From Occultella aeris (GTDB lineage: Bacteria; Actinomycetota; Actinomycetes; Actinomycetales; Beutenbergiaceae): a DNA stretch of 64,000 nucleotides. Numbering within the stretch: position 1 is the first letter of the stretch; every line of letters begins with the position of its first letter. Positions 33,864-44,277 of the stretch are shown here, in pieces. The notes below the pieces were generated by a model. The model saw only the letters and a list, made by a program, of their open reading frames with translations. It was not told where the DNA came from and did not search any database. Both the position numbers and the translations under genes were made by a program. Location: positions 1 to 64,000 of the forward strand of contig NZ_CACRYJ010000006.1 in NCBI RefSeq assembly GCF_902703175.1. The letters run 5' to 3'.

Positions 33864-36800
33864 ATGCAGGGATACCGTTCGCGCGCCGTCATCAGGTGGC
33901 GTCTGCTCTGGGCCGCGGTGCTTGCCGTCGTGCTCGCCGCACCGCTGGCCGGCCTCGGCATGGGAGCCGCGCTCGCGGCCCCGGGGGATCCGCAGTACCT
34001 GACCGTAAACAAGACGGTCGCGCCGGAGGTGGTCTCCCCGGGCCAGACCTTCACGTACACGATCAGCGTGAACTGCTCCGAGGCGTCCTGCCTGGACGCC
34101 CAGCTCACGGACTCGTTGCCGCCCGAGCTGGCCGGCTACACCGTGCAGGACGTCGCGATCGCGCCGAACGAGAGTTCCATCCCGCGCGAGGTCACCTGGA
34201 CGGTCGACGGGGCTGCGAGTTCCGTGGCGCCCGCCGAGGTCACCGCCGACACCCACCTTCGGGTGGACTTCACCGGCCCCGTCGTCAGCCCGGTCGGGAC
34301 AGGGCTGGAGAACGGCCTGACCCTGTCCGTCACGATCACCCTGCAGGTGCCCACCACCGTCGGTCCGGGTGACCACGTCGTCACCAACACCGCGAACACC
34401 GAGGCCACGAACTCCAACCCGGACACCGACGACGCGACCGTGACGATCCGGGTGCCTGAGATCATCGACGTCGATGTCACGAAGGCGTGGAGCCCGTCCG
34501 AGCAGACCTTCCAGCCCGGGGCGCCCTCGACGATCGACCTGAGCATCACGAACACCTCGAACGGCCCGGTCGAGACCCTCGTGCTCACCGAGCCTGCCGC
34601 CGCTGTCGACGGCGCGGCCGCCCTCGACCCGAGCAACCCGTTCACCGTCACCGACTTCACCGGGTTCACCGGCGCGACCCTGCCCGCAGGCGCCGACGCC
34701 GTGCAGGTCGACGTCTATGTGCAGCAGCCGGATGGCACCTGGGCGTGGCAGCTCGGCACCCCGGCCGGCACCGCCGAACTGCCCGACGGCGTGGAGCCGG
34801 CCGATGTCGGTGGCGTCCGGCTGACCTATGTCGGAGTCGCCATCGAGGAGGCCGCGGTCGCCACGGTCGGGCTCGGGCTGGCCCAGCGCGCGACCGACCG
34901 CAACAGCGACGACGACCTGTCCACGGCCACGCACACGGTGACCAACGTGGTCGGCGCCGAGGCCGTCGTCGAAGGCCGGGACCCGGCAACCGACACGGCG
35001 AACGCCGACTACGTCGTGCGGCCCCTCCAGCTCGGTGTGAGCACCACGAAGGACATCAGCCCGAACCGGATCGCCGCGGGCGATGAGGCCACGGCCACGA
35101 TCGGCGTCACGAACGAGTCCGCCGGCGGCGTCAACGAGCTGCGTGTCTCCGACCTCGGTTACTTCACGGACACGATCTCCTTCGCTGGCTTCGTCACCGC
35201 GCCCACCTGGCCGGCCGGTGCCACGTCCGCTCAGGTCATCTACCACCCGCTCGACGGCGGCGACCCCGAGACGATCACGTTCGCCGAGGGCGCCGTGCCG
35301 ACGGGACCGAGTGGCCCGATCTCCGGGTTCGAGGTCGTCTTCTCCGCCGAGGCCGGCGGCATCGCCTCCGGCGCGACCAGCGTGTTCGACGTCCTCATCC
35401 AGACCACCGAGGACGCGGTCGCCGTGGGCGAGAGCCTCGCCACCACGAACACCGTCGACGCCCAGGTCGTCGCGCCGAACGGCCTCACCGAGACCGACTC
35501 CGACTCCTCGGTGCTGACCCTGGTCTACCCGGCGATCGACATCACCCTGGCGAAGTCCGTGCGGCCCTCGACCAGCGTGCAGCCCGGCGAGAGCGTCGTC
35601 ACCGCACTCGAGGCGAACCTGACGACCACCTCGGACTACGTGACCGCGACCCGGATCGTGGTCGAGGACGCCGCCACCGGCGCCGACGGCGACTTCTGGG
35701 ACGCGTTCGACCTCTCGTCCGTCGCACCGACGCAGGTGCCGGGCAACACCTCCCTGACCATCGAGGTACAGGACGCGAACGGGGGCTGGGTCGAGCTCCA
35801 GGTCTTGGCGGCCCAGGACGGACCGTTCCTCGCTTCGATGACGACCGCCGAGATCCAAGCCGCGCTGCCGGCCGGGACGGACATCACGGACCTGACCGGG
35901 ATCCGGTTCACCTTCGACAACGCGACCGGCTTCGCGTCCGACACGACGGTGACGCCGTACTTCTCCGCGCAGGCACGGGACACACTGCGTTCCGGCGGGG
36001 ACATCCCCGACCTCGCGACCGACTACGCGAACGTCGCGACGGCGGACGGTTCGGGTCGTACGGAGGTCGGCACCGAGATCTCCGACTCCGAGATCGGCGA
36101 GGGACTCGCGACCGTCGAGCCGGACCCTGGCACCGGACCCGTGGGGATCGAGAAGGCGTGGAACCTGGACTCGGTGCCCGCGCAGTCCAGTGAGCAACGC
36201 TCCACCGCCCTGTCCTGGTCCGTGGGCAGCGGCTACGAGACGGTCCAGATCAGCGACCCGACCAACCCCGCCGAGCCGGCCGACTCGGTGTTCGAGGCGT
36301 TCGACCTCGTGCGGGTCGAGGGCATCGGGGCCAGCAGTGCCCCCTACAGCAACGGCTGGCAGCTGCGCTACGACCTGATCACCGACGTCGAGCTGTACCG
36401 CGCCGGCGCCTGGGTGAGCGTTCCCGCGCCGGGCAGTGGCTGGATCCAGAACGGCGCGTTCGTCGGTCACACGCTCAGCGACGCCGAGCGCGCCGACGCC
36501 ACCGGGGTCCGGTTGACCCTCACTGAGAACGGCCCCGCCCGGGCCGCGGCGGGCCAGGCCGGCCCGGCCTACGACCCATACGCCCCCGCCGTCGGCTCCG
36601 GGGTCGGCTTCGCCGGACCCGACCGCGTGTTCGTGATGGCCTGGCAGGTCCGCGACCAGATGCGCCCGGGTGGTGAGTGGGTCACCGGCGAGGCGACCTA
36701 CAACACCCCCGACACCGGCGTCGTGAACAACACCGCTCTGCTGGCCGCCACGCCGGTCGGCGGCGGCACCGCGGCCACGGACACCGCCGACGACGCGATC

Positions 36801-39800
36801 GTCGTGGTCGACTACGGCCCGGGTGTGGCCGTGGCGAAGACGGCGACGCCCACCACGAACCTGTACGTGCCGGTCGCCGGCACCCCGGCGGGCAGTTACC
36901 CCGCGACGACGTTCACGATCACCGCGAACAGCGACTCGGTGGCGCGCGCCTCCTACGTGCGTGTCACGGACCCGCCCGCCTGCACCGACGCCGACGAGGT
37001 GTCCGTGTGTCAGAGCCCGGGCACCGCGGCCGGCGCCACGATGGACCCGTTCACGGCCGACGTCGACTGGCTCGGCGAAACCGGGATCGGCAACCCGTTC
37101 GACCGGTTCGACCTGACCGCGGTCCGCATCGGGGCCTCCCTGCCGGACCAGACCGACCTGTCCGCCAGCGTCGTCTGGCTGCTGCGCTACGACGGTGCCG
37201 ACTACGCGAGCGAGCAGAGCACAGCCGCCGCGGTGAACGCGATGACTGCCGCGGACCTCGCGGACGTCGTCGGCATCTCGGTGACCTTCCAGGGCACCGA
37301 TCCCGCCTCGACCGGTGGCACGATCACCGCAGCGAACCGGCTCACGGTGACCATGGACGCGCAGGCGCGCACCACCCTGCGCAGCACCGGGGCCGACCAG
37401 GTGGTCGCCGCCGGCGAACGGGTGGACGTGCCGAACCGTGTGTTCGCGCAGTCCTACGACCCGATCCTGGCCGACGGCGTCCGCACCGGCGACCAGGCCG
37501 TCGCCCCTGTGCAGCTCACCGGCGGTGACATCAACGTGGGTCCGACGAAGGCCGTCGCCCCGGCGGCCCTCACCGAACCCACGCGCGACACCCCGGTCAC
37601 CGTGACCCTCGGCGCGAACCAGGGCGTGGACCCGGTCAGCACCCTCTCCCCGGCGCAGGTCACCGTGACCGATGACGTGACCACGTCGCCGGAGTTCTGG
37701 AGCGCCTTCGCCTTCACCGGGCTCGGCGACGTCGTCCCTCCGACCGGTGCCGACCGATTGCGCGTGGATGCCTATGGCCCGTTCGGGCCGGACGGCGAGA
37801 ACACCTGGATCGAGGGCGAACCCGCCGCGGTCGAGGAGGCGGCCCTGCCGACCGGGGCCGACGCCCACGCGGCCGTGCAGGGGATCCGGTTCGTCTTCTC
37901 CCGGGCCGACGGCTCGTTCTTCTCCGATCAGCTCCCGGCACCGCAGTGGTCCGCGACCGCCGCGTTCACGGTCCAGCTGCGCGAGAACCACTACGGCACC
38001 GAGGATCCGGTGCTGTTGGAGGGCACCATCACGAACACGGTGACCGCCGTCAGCGACCGCCTGAACGGTGAGGCGTCCCCGGAACGGACCACCGACGCCG
38101 TCATCTCACTGTCGGCCGGTGTCCACCAGATCGCCGTCAACAAGCTGGCCAACGACGGCGTCCGGTTCGCCAGCCCGGGCGCGCTCGTGCCGTGGGACCT
38201 GACCTTCACCAACACCGGCACCGGCTACCTGACCGTCACCCAGCTCCGAGACGCGCTGCCCTCGTCCTTGCTGTACCTCGGCGACGAGCCGGTCTACACG
38301 CCGGACCCGGACGGCCTGCTCTCCGGTGACGTGAGCGTCACCCAGGACGGACACGAGCTGATCTTCACCTGGCCGGACGGCGGCAACCGGATGACGCCGG
38401 GTGAGACGTTCACGATCAGGCTGCTGCTCGAGCTCCAGCCCGGCCTGTCCGCCGGCCAGCGAGCCGAGAACACGATGACCGTGCAGACCGCCGAGGAGCT
38501 GGCCTCGTGCGCGAACATGATGGCGGGCGTGCCGATCACGGACGCCTGGGCGCAGGACGGCACCACCTGCGGCACCACGGACTACGTGTCCCCGGCGCCG
38601 GGGCCCAACCTCTTCACGGTCAAGGGCGTGCGCGGCGAGCTCGCCGGAGCGATCAACCCGCTCAACCCGAGCGCCGTGTGCAGCCAGAATCTGAGCGCCA
38701 CCGGCGGGGACTACTTCCGTACCCCGTGCGCGGCGAACAGCATGATCGGCGGCACCGACGAATGGGTGCTGCGCACGCTCAACGCCGGCACCGTCACGGT
38801 CGAGGAGCTCACGATCTTCGAGCAGCTGCCGAACGTGGGCGACCAGCAGTTGATCTCGGGCTCGTCCCGCGGCTCCGTCTACCGTCCCGAGCTCCTCGAC
38901 GACCTGCTGGTCACCGCACCGGAGGGAGCCACCACCACCGTGGAGGTCACCACCAGCGCCGGAGTCTGCGCGGGGACCTGGGCGAACCTGGCGAACCAGG
39001 ACGTGTGCGAGCAGAACGGTGAGGAGTGGACCCCCGCCGCCGACGGCACCGACTGGGCCGCGGTCACCGGCCTACGGATCGTCGTGGACTTCTCGACCAC
39101 GGCCGCCGGGGTGTTCAGCCCGGGTCAGTTCGTGGACGTCACCTACTCCTCGGTGAACGTGCCCGCCTCGGCGACCAACGCCGACGGCGCACCGTCGGAC
39201 GTTCCCGCCGCGGACTCCTTCGCGTGGAACCAGTTCGGCGTGAAGTTCCTCAACACCGGTGCGAGCGGCTACAGCAAGGTCGCACCGTCCCGCGTCGGGG
39301 TGCATCTGATCTTCGGCGCCATCGAGATCGACAAGGTCGTCACCGGCCCGGCCGCGGCCTACGCCCCGGACGAGTTCACCGCGGACCTGCGTTGCACCGT
39401 CGAGGGTGTCGAACTCGGTCTCGGCGAGCACGAGGTCGTCGAACTGGGCGACGCCAACGGCTACACCCAGCGGGTCGACGGCATCCCGGTCGGCGCCGAG
39501 TGCACCGTCACCGAGACCGGCGCGCTGGGCAGCTTCGGTGAGACCAGCCGCACCGGCACCCCGGTGACGCTCGACGTGAGCGCACCAACCGCCGTCGGGC
39601 AGGACGTGCCCGCCGCGCAGATCGCCACGATCACGAACGACTACGCCTTCACCGGCCTGTCCGTGACGAAGCTGGTCGAGACCGAGGCGACCGAGGGCGA
39701 CTTCGGGCCCTTCGAGTTCACCCTCACCTGTGAGAGTGCGCTCGGCACCCCGGTCACCTTCGCCCCCGGCGTCACCGAGGCGGCGTTCGCGCTGGCCGCC

Positions 39801-41156
39801 GGTGAGACCTACGTGGCCCCGGCGAACACGATCCCGGCCGGCGCGCTCTGCGTCGTCACCGAGGTCGGCAGCTCGCTCGCGGACGACATCGTCATTGTCG
39901 GCACCGGCGTCACCGACAACGGTGACGGCAGCGGCGCGGTCCAGGTCGGTGCCACGCCTGGTGAGGTCACGTTCACCAACGGCTACGACGCGGGCATCCT
40001 GCGCGTGGTCAAGGTGGTCGACGGCGACGGGGCGGACGCCTATGGCGCCGGACCGTTCACCTTCACGGCCGTGTGCACCTACGCAGGCGACCAGGTCCTG
40101 CTGGACACCGAGTTCCAGCTCGACGCGAACACCGACCGCACGTTCGGGACCTACCCGGCGGGCACGGAGTGCGTGGTCACCGAGACCGCGACCGGCGGCG
40201 CGAACGCGAGCGTCATCGACCCGGCCGGCGGCGTCACCACGATCACCGCGGGTGACGACGACGGCACGGGTGAGGTCGTGGTGACCGCCACAAACACGTT
40301 CCTGCTCGGCGCGCTCGAGATCGTCAAGGTCGTCGAGGGTGACGGGGCCGAGCTCTGGGGTGGCGGACCGTTCACCGCTCAGGCCACCTGCACGTGGGAG
40401 CGGGACGGTGAACGGGTCACGATGGACCTCCCGAACGATGGCATCGTGACCCTGAGTGCGGCGAACGGGTACTCGGCGACCGTCGAGAACCTGCTGGTCG
40501 GAAGCGAGTGCGTGGTCACCGAGACCGCCACCGGCGGCGCGACCAGTTCCACGATCGCCCCGGTGGATGGGCTCGTCACGATCCTCGACCCGGGCGATGG
40601 CGACGAGGCCGAGGTCGCCACGGTCACCCTGACCAACGTCTTCGACGGGACCTCCCTGGAGGTCGTCAAGGAGATCGAAGGCGACTGGGCCGCAAACGGC
40701 TCCGACGGCCGGTTCGAGGTGGCTCTGCAGTGCACCTGGATGGTCGACGGCGTCGCGACCGCGATCGAGGTTCCCGGCGGTTCGGTGCGGGTGCTGCAGG
40801 CACCCGACGCCCTGACCGCGACCTACGCCGACCTCCCGGTCGGCGCCGACTGTGAGCTCACCGAGACGGTGACCGGCGGTGCCGATGGCACCTCGATCAC
40901 GGTCGCGGTCGAGGGCACCGAGACTGCTACGGCGCAGGGCGCCACCGCGGCGGTGCCGCTGGCGGGTACCACGGCGCCGGGGCAGGCATCGGTGACGGTC
41001 ACGAACGTCTTCGACCCGATCCTGCCGGCGCCTGCGGATGAGCAGGGCCAGATCCCGGTCACCGGCTCCGACGCGGGCCTGCTTGCCGGGGCGGCGCTCC
41101 TACTGCTCGGAGCGGGCGCGTTCCTGGTGACGCGCCGTCGCCGCCAGATGCTCTGA
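33864..41156 (+). CDS. Giant sortase-anchored adhesin with DUF11-like and DUF5979 repeats
   Basis: A 2430-residue cell-wall protein. Signal peptide with LLWAAVLAVVLAAPLAGLG and cleavage after ALA (about residue 38). Then about nine segments of 110-240 residues, each opening with a V-x-K pattern (VNKTVAPEVVSPGQTFTYTI; VDVTKAWSPSEQTFQPG; ITLAKSVRPSTSVQPG; INVGPTKAVAP; IAVNKLANDGVRFASPG), as in DUF11/CARDB-like Ig folds. From about residue 1820 five DUF5979-type repeats of about 110 residues follow, several ending VTETATGG or similar. The C-terminus is IPVTG (about residue 2397), a hydrophobic helix and RRRRQ, an LPxTG-like sorting signal. ATG 33864 has AGGAG at 33849. Role: surface stalk or adhesin; ligand unknown. 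The Lys/Asp pattern would allow internal isopeptide bonds, not proven. Confidence 0.9.
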   Translation: MQGYRSRAVIRWRLLWAAVLAVVLAAPLAGLGMGAALAAPGDPQYLTVNKTVAPEVVSPGQTFTYTISVNCSEASCLDAQLTDSLPPELAGYTVQDVAIAPNESSIPREVTWTVDGAASSVAPAEVTADTHLRVDFTGPVVSPVGTGLENGLTLSVTITLQVPTTVGPGDHVVTNTANTEATNSNPDTDDATVTIRVPEIIDVDVTKAWSPSEQTFQPGAPSTIDLSITNTSNGPVETLVLTEPAAAVDGAAALDPSNPFTVTDFTGFTGATLPAGADAVQVDVYVQQPDGTWAWQLGTPAGTAELPDGVEPADVGGVRLTYVGVAIEEAAVATVGLGLAQRATDRNSDDDLSTATHTVTNVVGAEAVVEGRDPATDTANADYVVRPLQLGVSTTKDISPNRIAAGDEATATIGVTNESAGGVNELRVSDLGYFTDTISFAGFVTAPTWPAGATSAQVIYHPLDGGDPETITFAEGAVPTGPSGPISGFEVVFSAEAGGIASGATSVFDVLIQTTEDAVAVGESLATTNTVDAQVVAPNGLTETDSDSSVLTLVYPAIDITLAKSVRPSTSVQPGESVVTALEANLTTTSDYVTATRIVVEDAATGADGDFWDAFDLSSVAPTQVPGNTSLTIEVQDANGGWVELQVLAAQDGPFLASMTTAEIQAALPAGTDITDLTGIRFTFDNATGFASDTTVTPYFSAQARDTLRSGGDIPDLATDYANVATADGSGRTEVGTEISDSEIGEGLATVEPDPGTGPVGIEKAWNLDSVPAQSSEQRSTALSWSVGSGYETVQISDPTNPAEPADSVFEAFDLVRVEGIGASSAPYSNGWQLRYDLITDVELYRAGAWVSVPAPGSGWIQNGAFVGHTLSDAERADATGVRLTLTENGPARAAAGQAGPAYDPYAPAVGSGVGFAGPDRVFVMAWQVRDQMRPGGEWVTGEATYNTPDTGVVNNTALLAATPVGGGTAATDTADDAIVVVDYGPGVAVAKTATPTTNLYVPVAGTPAGSYPATTFTITANSDSVARASYVRVTDPPACTDADEVSVCQSPGTAAGATMDPFTADVDWLGETGIGNPFDRFDLTAVRIGASLPDQTDLSASVVWLLRYDGADYASEQSTAAAVNAMTAADLADVVGISVTFQGTDPASTGGTITAANRLTVTMDAQARTTLRSTGADQVVAAGERVDVPNRVFAQSYDPILADGVRTGDQAVAPVQLTGGDINVGPTKAVAPAALTEPTRDTPVTVTLGANQGVDPVSTLSPAQVTVTDDVTTSPEFWSAFAFTGLGDVVPPTGADRLRVDAYGPFGPDGENTWIEGEPAAVEEAALPTGADAHAAVQGIRFVFSRADGSFFSDQLPAPQWSATAAFTVQLRENHYGTEDPVLLEGTITNTVTAVSDRLNGEASPERTTDAVISLSAGVHQIAVNKLANDGVRFASPGALVPWDLTFTNTGTGYLTVTQLRDALPSSLLYLGDEPVYTPDPDGLLSGDVSVTQDGHELIFTWPDGGNRMTPGETFTIRLLLELQPGLSAGQRAENTMTVQTAEELASCANMMAGVPITDAWAQDGTTCGTTDYVSPAPGPNLFTVKGVRGELAGAINPLNPSAVCSQNLSATGGDYFRTPCAANSMIGGTDEWVLRTLNAGTVTVEELTIFEQLPNVGDQQLISGSSRGSVYRPELLDDLLVTAPEGATTTVEVTTSAGVCAGTWANLANQDVCEQNGEEWTPAADGTDWAAVTGLRIVVDFSTTAAGVFSPGQFVDVTYSSVNVPASATNADGAPSDVPAADSFAWNQFGVKFLNTGASGYSKVAPSRVGVHLIFGAIEIDKVVTGPAAAYAPDEFTADLRCTVEGVELGLGEHEVVELGDANGYTQRVDGIPVGAECTVTETGALGSFGETSRTGTPVTLDVSAPTAVGQDVPAAQIATITNDYAFTGLSVTKLVETEATEGDFGPFEFTLTCESALGTPVTFAPGVTEAAFALAAGETYVAPANTIPAGALCVVTEVGSSLADDIVIVGTGVTDNGDGSGAVQVGATPGEVTFTNGYDAGILRVVKVVDGDGADAYGAGPFTFTAVCTYAGDQVLLDTEFQLDANTDRTFGTYPAGTECVVTETATGGANASVIDPAGGVTTITAGDDDGTGEVVVTATNTFLLGALEIVKVVEGDGAELWGGGPFTAQATCTWERDGERVTMDLPNDGIVTLSAANGYSATVENLLVGSECVVTETATGGATSSTIAPVDGLVTILDPGDGDEAEVATVTLTNVFDGTSLEVVKEIEGDWAANGSDGRFEVALQCTWMVDGVATAIEVPGGSVRVLQAPDALTATYADLPVGADCELTETVTGGADGTSITVAVEGTETATAQGATAAVPLAGTTAPGQASVTVTNVFDPILPAPADEQGQIPVTGSDAGLLAGAALLLLGAGAFLVTRRRRQML

Positions 41157-41322
41157 CGAAGGCCAGGTAGGGCCGCAGCGTCCCGTTCGGTTGCCCAAGG
41201 GCCGCCGAGCGGGGGCGCTGTGGGTTGTGCACGGGTGAGGCGTTCCGTGCGATGCCCTCTCGACGCATGCGGCCGATCCTGGTTGACTGCTCGGACGACT
41301 CTATGTCTGGAGCAGACCCGTT

Positions 41323-43857
41323 ATGCCTGAGTTGTCCCGCCGCCATGTCCTTGCCCTGATCCCGGCCACCGGCCTGCTGACCGTCGGCCTGCCGCTGCGT
41401 GCACTCGCCGACGAGGCCACGGACCACGCCCGGTTGCTCGCCAACACGGTCGCGATCCTCGCCGGCACGGCGGAGGTGAACGCCCGCCCGGAGGCCGCGG
41501 TGAAACTCGCCGCGATCCACACCACGGCGCGGACCTACCTCACCCAGTTGGACCAGGCCGGTCCGGACGAACTGTTCGCCGGCGTGCCGCTCGGTGAGAA
41601 CGACGCCAACATCACGCAGTCCTACAACCGATTGCTCCAGATCGCAGTGGCCACCCGGACCGACGGCGTCGATTCGGACCTGGTCGGCAACGTCGAGGTG
41701 CAGCGCCGCGTCATCGACGGGCTCGAGTGGCTGCACGCGAACTACGTCGGGGACCAGTCGGCCGGCTACTACGGCAACTGGCACAACTGGGAGATCGGCT
41801 TTCCTTCCCACGCGACCCGGACGTTCGTGCTGCTCGCCGAGCAGGTCGCTGGCTACCGCCCGGATCTCGTCGAGACGTACGTCGCCACCATGGACGCCTA
41901 CCTGCGCAACGGCGTCGACGGCGACGTGGACCTGGACTCCCGGTTCCACACCGGCGCGAACCTGGCCGACATAACCACCAACCGCTTCCTGCAGGGCGCT
42001 CTGCTCGGCGACGACGCCCGGATCGGCAAGGCCATCGCCGATCAGTCGACGGTCTTCGCGACCATCGACCCGTACCACCTCCAGCACGGCAACACGGACG
42101 GCTATTACGCCGACGGGTCCTTCATCCAGCATCACTCGGTCGCCTACACCGGGTCCTACGGCAAGGTCCTGCTCGGCCGGATCGCCCAGACGATCAAGAT
42201 GCTCGACGGCGCAACCTCCGCGGGCGGCACCGATCTGGTCGCCGTGGTGCAGGCCTGGGTGACGAACGGCTTCGCGCCGCTGATCTTCGAGGGCTGGATG
42301 ATGGAGGTCGTCAAGGGTCGAGCGGTCTCCCGGACCACAACCGGCTACGTCGACGTACGCGCCGTCGCCGAGGCTGTCGTCGACCTCGCCGGGTATGCCG
42401 TCGGCGGCGACGCGGCTGCCCTCAAGGGCTACGTGAAGTTCCTGAACGCCTCGTCTCCGGTCTCCCTCGAGCCGAACTCGTTCGCCTCGCCCGTCAGCGT
42501 GGTCGCCTTCGCCGACATCCTCGCCGACGCGACCGTGCCGGCCGCGGACCTGAACGCCGCTGAGCGCAACGTCGCGTTCAACGCCATGGACAAGACGGTG
42601 CACCGGCGCCCCGGCTACGCCTTCGCGCTGGCGCGCTCCTCGGACCGGATCAGCAAGTACGAGTACATGAACGGCGAGAACCTGATGCCCTGGTTCCAGG
42701 GCGATGGCGCGCACTACCTGTACCTGGCCGGTCAGGACCAGACCCGTGCGTTCGGCGTCGACTACTACACCGCCGTCTCCCCGTACCGGCTCTCCGGCGT
42801 GACCGCCCCGGACGGTGAGCGCAGGACGATCCCGGACCTGTACGGGCAGTTCTGGTACGAGAATCCAGATCACCCACTCGGCTTCACGTCCTCGTCCGAG
42901 TCGCAGAACACCTACGTGTACTTCCCACGCGGGACGAACCCGCTGTCCGGGGGCGCCGGCCTAGGGGCCTACGGGACGGCCGCGATGGTCCTGTCCGACG
43001 ACGTCGCCCACGTCGACAACCAGGCCGGGATCCTGCCCGACGACTTCGTCACCTACCCGAACGCGCGCGCGACGAAGTCGTGGTTCATGCTCGACGACGA
43101 GATCGTGGTACTCGCCGCGGGCATCTCCGGCCGGGCCGGGCGGTCCGCGGTGACCACGCTCGAGAGCCGGATCGCCGAGCCCGCGGACGGGGTCGCGGTC
43201 ACCGGCGCGCTCGCGGACGGGACGGCGTGGACCGGCGACGGCGTGGGGCCGCTCGCGTGGGTGCGCTGGGAGAACCCGGGCGAGCAGACCGCCGTCGGGT
43301 ACGTGCTGCTCGACGAGCAGGAGGTGACGGTCGACGTGGAGCGGGTGACCCGCAGCCGCCGCGTGGTGCGTGTCTCGAACCCGAACACCTCGGTGACCAA
43401 GGATGTCGTCACGGTGTCGGTGGCGCACCCGGCCGACGGCGAGCACGCGCTCGCCTACGCACTGGTACCGAACGCGCAGGCCGACCAGCTGGCCGGCTAC
43501 GCCGACGGCCCGGTGCAGGTCCTCGTGAACACGACCGACGTGCAGGCGATCAAGCACGCCGACCTCGGCATCGTGGCCGCGAACACGTTCACGGACGGCC
43601 GGCATCAGGCGGAACGACTGACCATCGACGGCGCGGCCTCGGTGCTCGTTCGCCAGAGCGGTCGCCGCCTGGAGGTCGCCATCTCCGACCCGACGATGAC
43701 GCGCGATCGGGTGCAGGTGGTGATCCGCGGGCGCGACCGTGGCCTGGAGAGCGCCGACGACGGCGTCACGGTGGGTCAGGTGACCGGCGGCACCTCGGTG
43801 GTCGCGGACACCCGTGAGGCATACGGGCGGACGTTCACGGCGGTCCTGCGGGTCTGA
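41323..43857 (+). CDS. Secreted polysaccharide lyase family 8 (hyaluronate/xanthan/chondroitin lyase-like)
   Basis: An 844-residue lyase that cleaves acidic polysaccharides by beta-elimination. N-terminal Tat-type signal SRRHVLALIPATGLLTVGLP, with cleavage after RALA. The alpha-toroid domain holds the family's catalytic Asn in NWHNWEIG (about residue 155), His and Tyr in SFIQHHSVAYTGSYGK (about 266-281), and the Arg/Glu motif SSDRISKYEYMNGENLMPWF (about 438-457). Beta-sandwich domains complete the C-terminal half (TVDVERVTRSRRVV and after). No sorting signal, so probably free. GGAG at 41309-41312 precedes ATG 41323. Substrate (hyaluronan, chondroitin, xanthan) cannot be decided. Confidence 0.92.
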   Translation: MPELSRRHVLALIPATGLLTVGLPLRALADEATDHARLLANTVAILAGTAEVNARPEAAVKLAAIHTTARTYLTQLDQAGPDELFAGVPLGENDANITQSYNRLLQIAVATRTDGVDSDLVGNVEVQRRVIDGLEWLHANYVGDQSAGYYGNWHNWEIGFPSHATRTFVLLAEQVAGYRPDLVETYVATMDAYLRNGVDGDVDLDSRFHTGANLADITTNRFLQGALLGDDARIGKAIADQSTVFATIDPYHLQHGNTDGYYADGSFIQHHSVAYTGSYGKVLLGRIAQTIKMLDGATSAGGTDLVAVVQAWVTNGFAPLIFEGWMMEVVKGRAVSRTTTGYVDVRAVAEAVVDLAGYAVGGDAAALKGYVKFLNASSPVSLEPNSFASPVSVVAFADILADATVPAADLNAAERNVAFNAMDKTVHRRPGYAFALARSSDRISKYEYMNGENLMPWFQGDGAHYLYLAGQDQTRAFGVDYYTAVSPYRLSGVTAPDGERRTIPDLYGQFWYENPDHPLGFTSSSESQNTYVYFPRGTNPLSGGAGLGAYGTAAMVLSDDVAHVDNQAGILPDDFVTYPNARATKSWFMLDDEIVVLAAGISGRAGRSAVTTLESRIAEPADGVAVTGALADGTAWTGDGVGPLAWVRWENPGEQTAVGYVLLDEQEVTVDVERVTRSRRVVRVSNPNTSVTKDVVTVSVAHPADGEHALAYALVPNAQADQLAGYADGPVQVLVNTTDVQAIKHADLGIVAANTFTDGRHQAERLTIDGAASVLVRQSGRRLEVAISDPTMTRDRVQVVIRGRDRGLESADDGVTVGQVTGGTSVVADTREAYGRTFTAVLRV

Positions 43858-43871
43858 ACACCCGCAGGACC
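43842..43871. terminator. Perfect 12-bp hairpin between convergent genes
   Basis: GGTCCTGCGGGT (43842-43853) and ACCCGCAGGACC (43860-43871) are exact inverted copies around a 6-base loop that holds the lyase stop codon. It sits between the convergent lyase and SHOCT genes and can terminate both. No T-run follows, as often in high-G+C species. Confidence 0.75.
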
Positions 43872-43887
43872 CGTGCTACGGGCACGC

Positions 43888-44277
43888 TCAGGCGAGCGCC
43901 TTCGCCTTGAGGGCGGCGAACTCGCGTTCGTCGATCGCCCCACTGTCGAGGAGTGCCTTCGCCTCGCTGACCTGGGCGGTCGGTGAGGACGCCGGCGTGG
44001 AACTCGCCACGGTGCGGATGTACTCGTCGGTCTCGGCGCGGGCCTGGCTCACCTGCTCCGCCTGACGCTGCCCCATCCCACGTCCACGGGCGATGAGATA
44101 GATCAAGCCGGCGAGGAACGGGACGATGATCAGAAAGATCATCCAGAACCCCTTCGCCCAGCCACTGAGCTGTCGGTCCCGGAAGAGGTCCGCAATGATC
44201 TGGAACAGGACCACCAGGTACATCACGAAGGCGAACCACCAGACCATGAGCCAGAACCATTCCATGAAGCTGTTCAC
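43888..44277 (-). CDS. Small membrane protein with PLDc_N and SHOCT domains
   Basis: A 129-residue protein with two membrane helices (FAFVMYLVVLFQIIADLF and GFWMIFLIIVPFLAGLIYLIA, about residues 14-31 and 43-63), matching the phospholipase D nuclease N-terminal membrane module, followed by a charged linker and a C-terminal SHOCT motif (AKALLDSGAIDEREFAALKA). The catalytic phospholipase part is absent. Function is not known; such proteins are common in Actinomycetota. Start GTG 44277 with AAAGG upstream. Confidence 0.8.
   Translation of the reverse strand: MNSFMEWFWLMVWWFAFVMYLVVLFQIIADLFRDRQLSGWAKGFWMIFLIIVPFLAGLIYLIARGRGMGQRQAEQVSQARAETDEYIRTVASSTPASSPTAQVSEAKALLDSGAIDEREFAALKAKALA

Noticed and set aside
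33681-37991. A 1436-codon open frame antisense to the adhesin
   Set aside because: It is the mirror of strong third-position G/C bias in the adhesin. Its composition is Gly/Arg/Asp/Val-rich with no domain, signal or start site; the sense frame has clear repeats and a sorting signal.
41283-41307. TTGACT ... TATGTC as promoter of the polysaccharide lyase gene
   Set aside because: The spacer is 13 bp, too short for a normal promoter.
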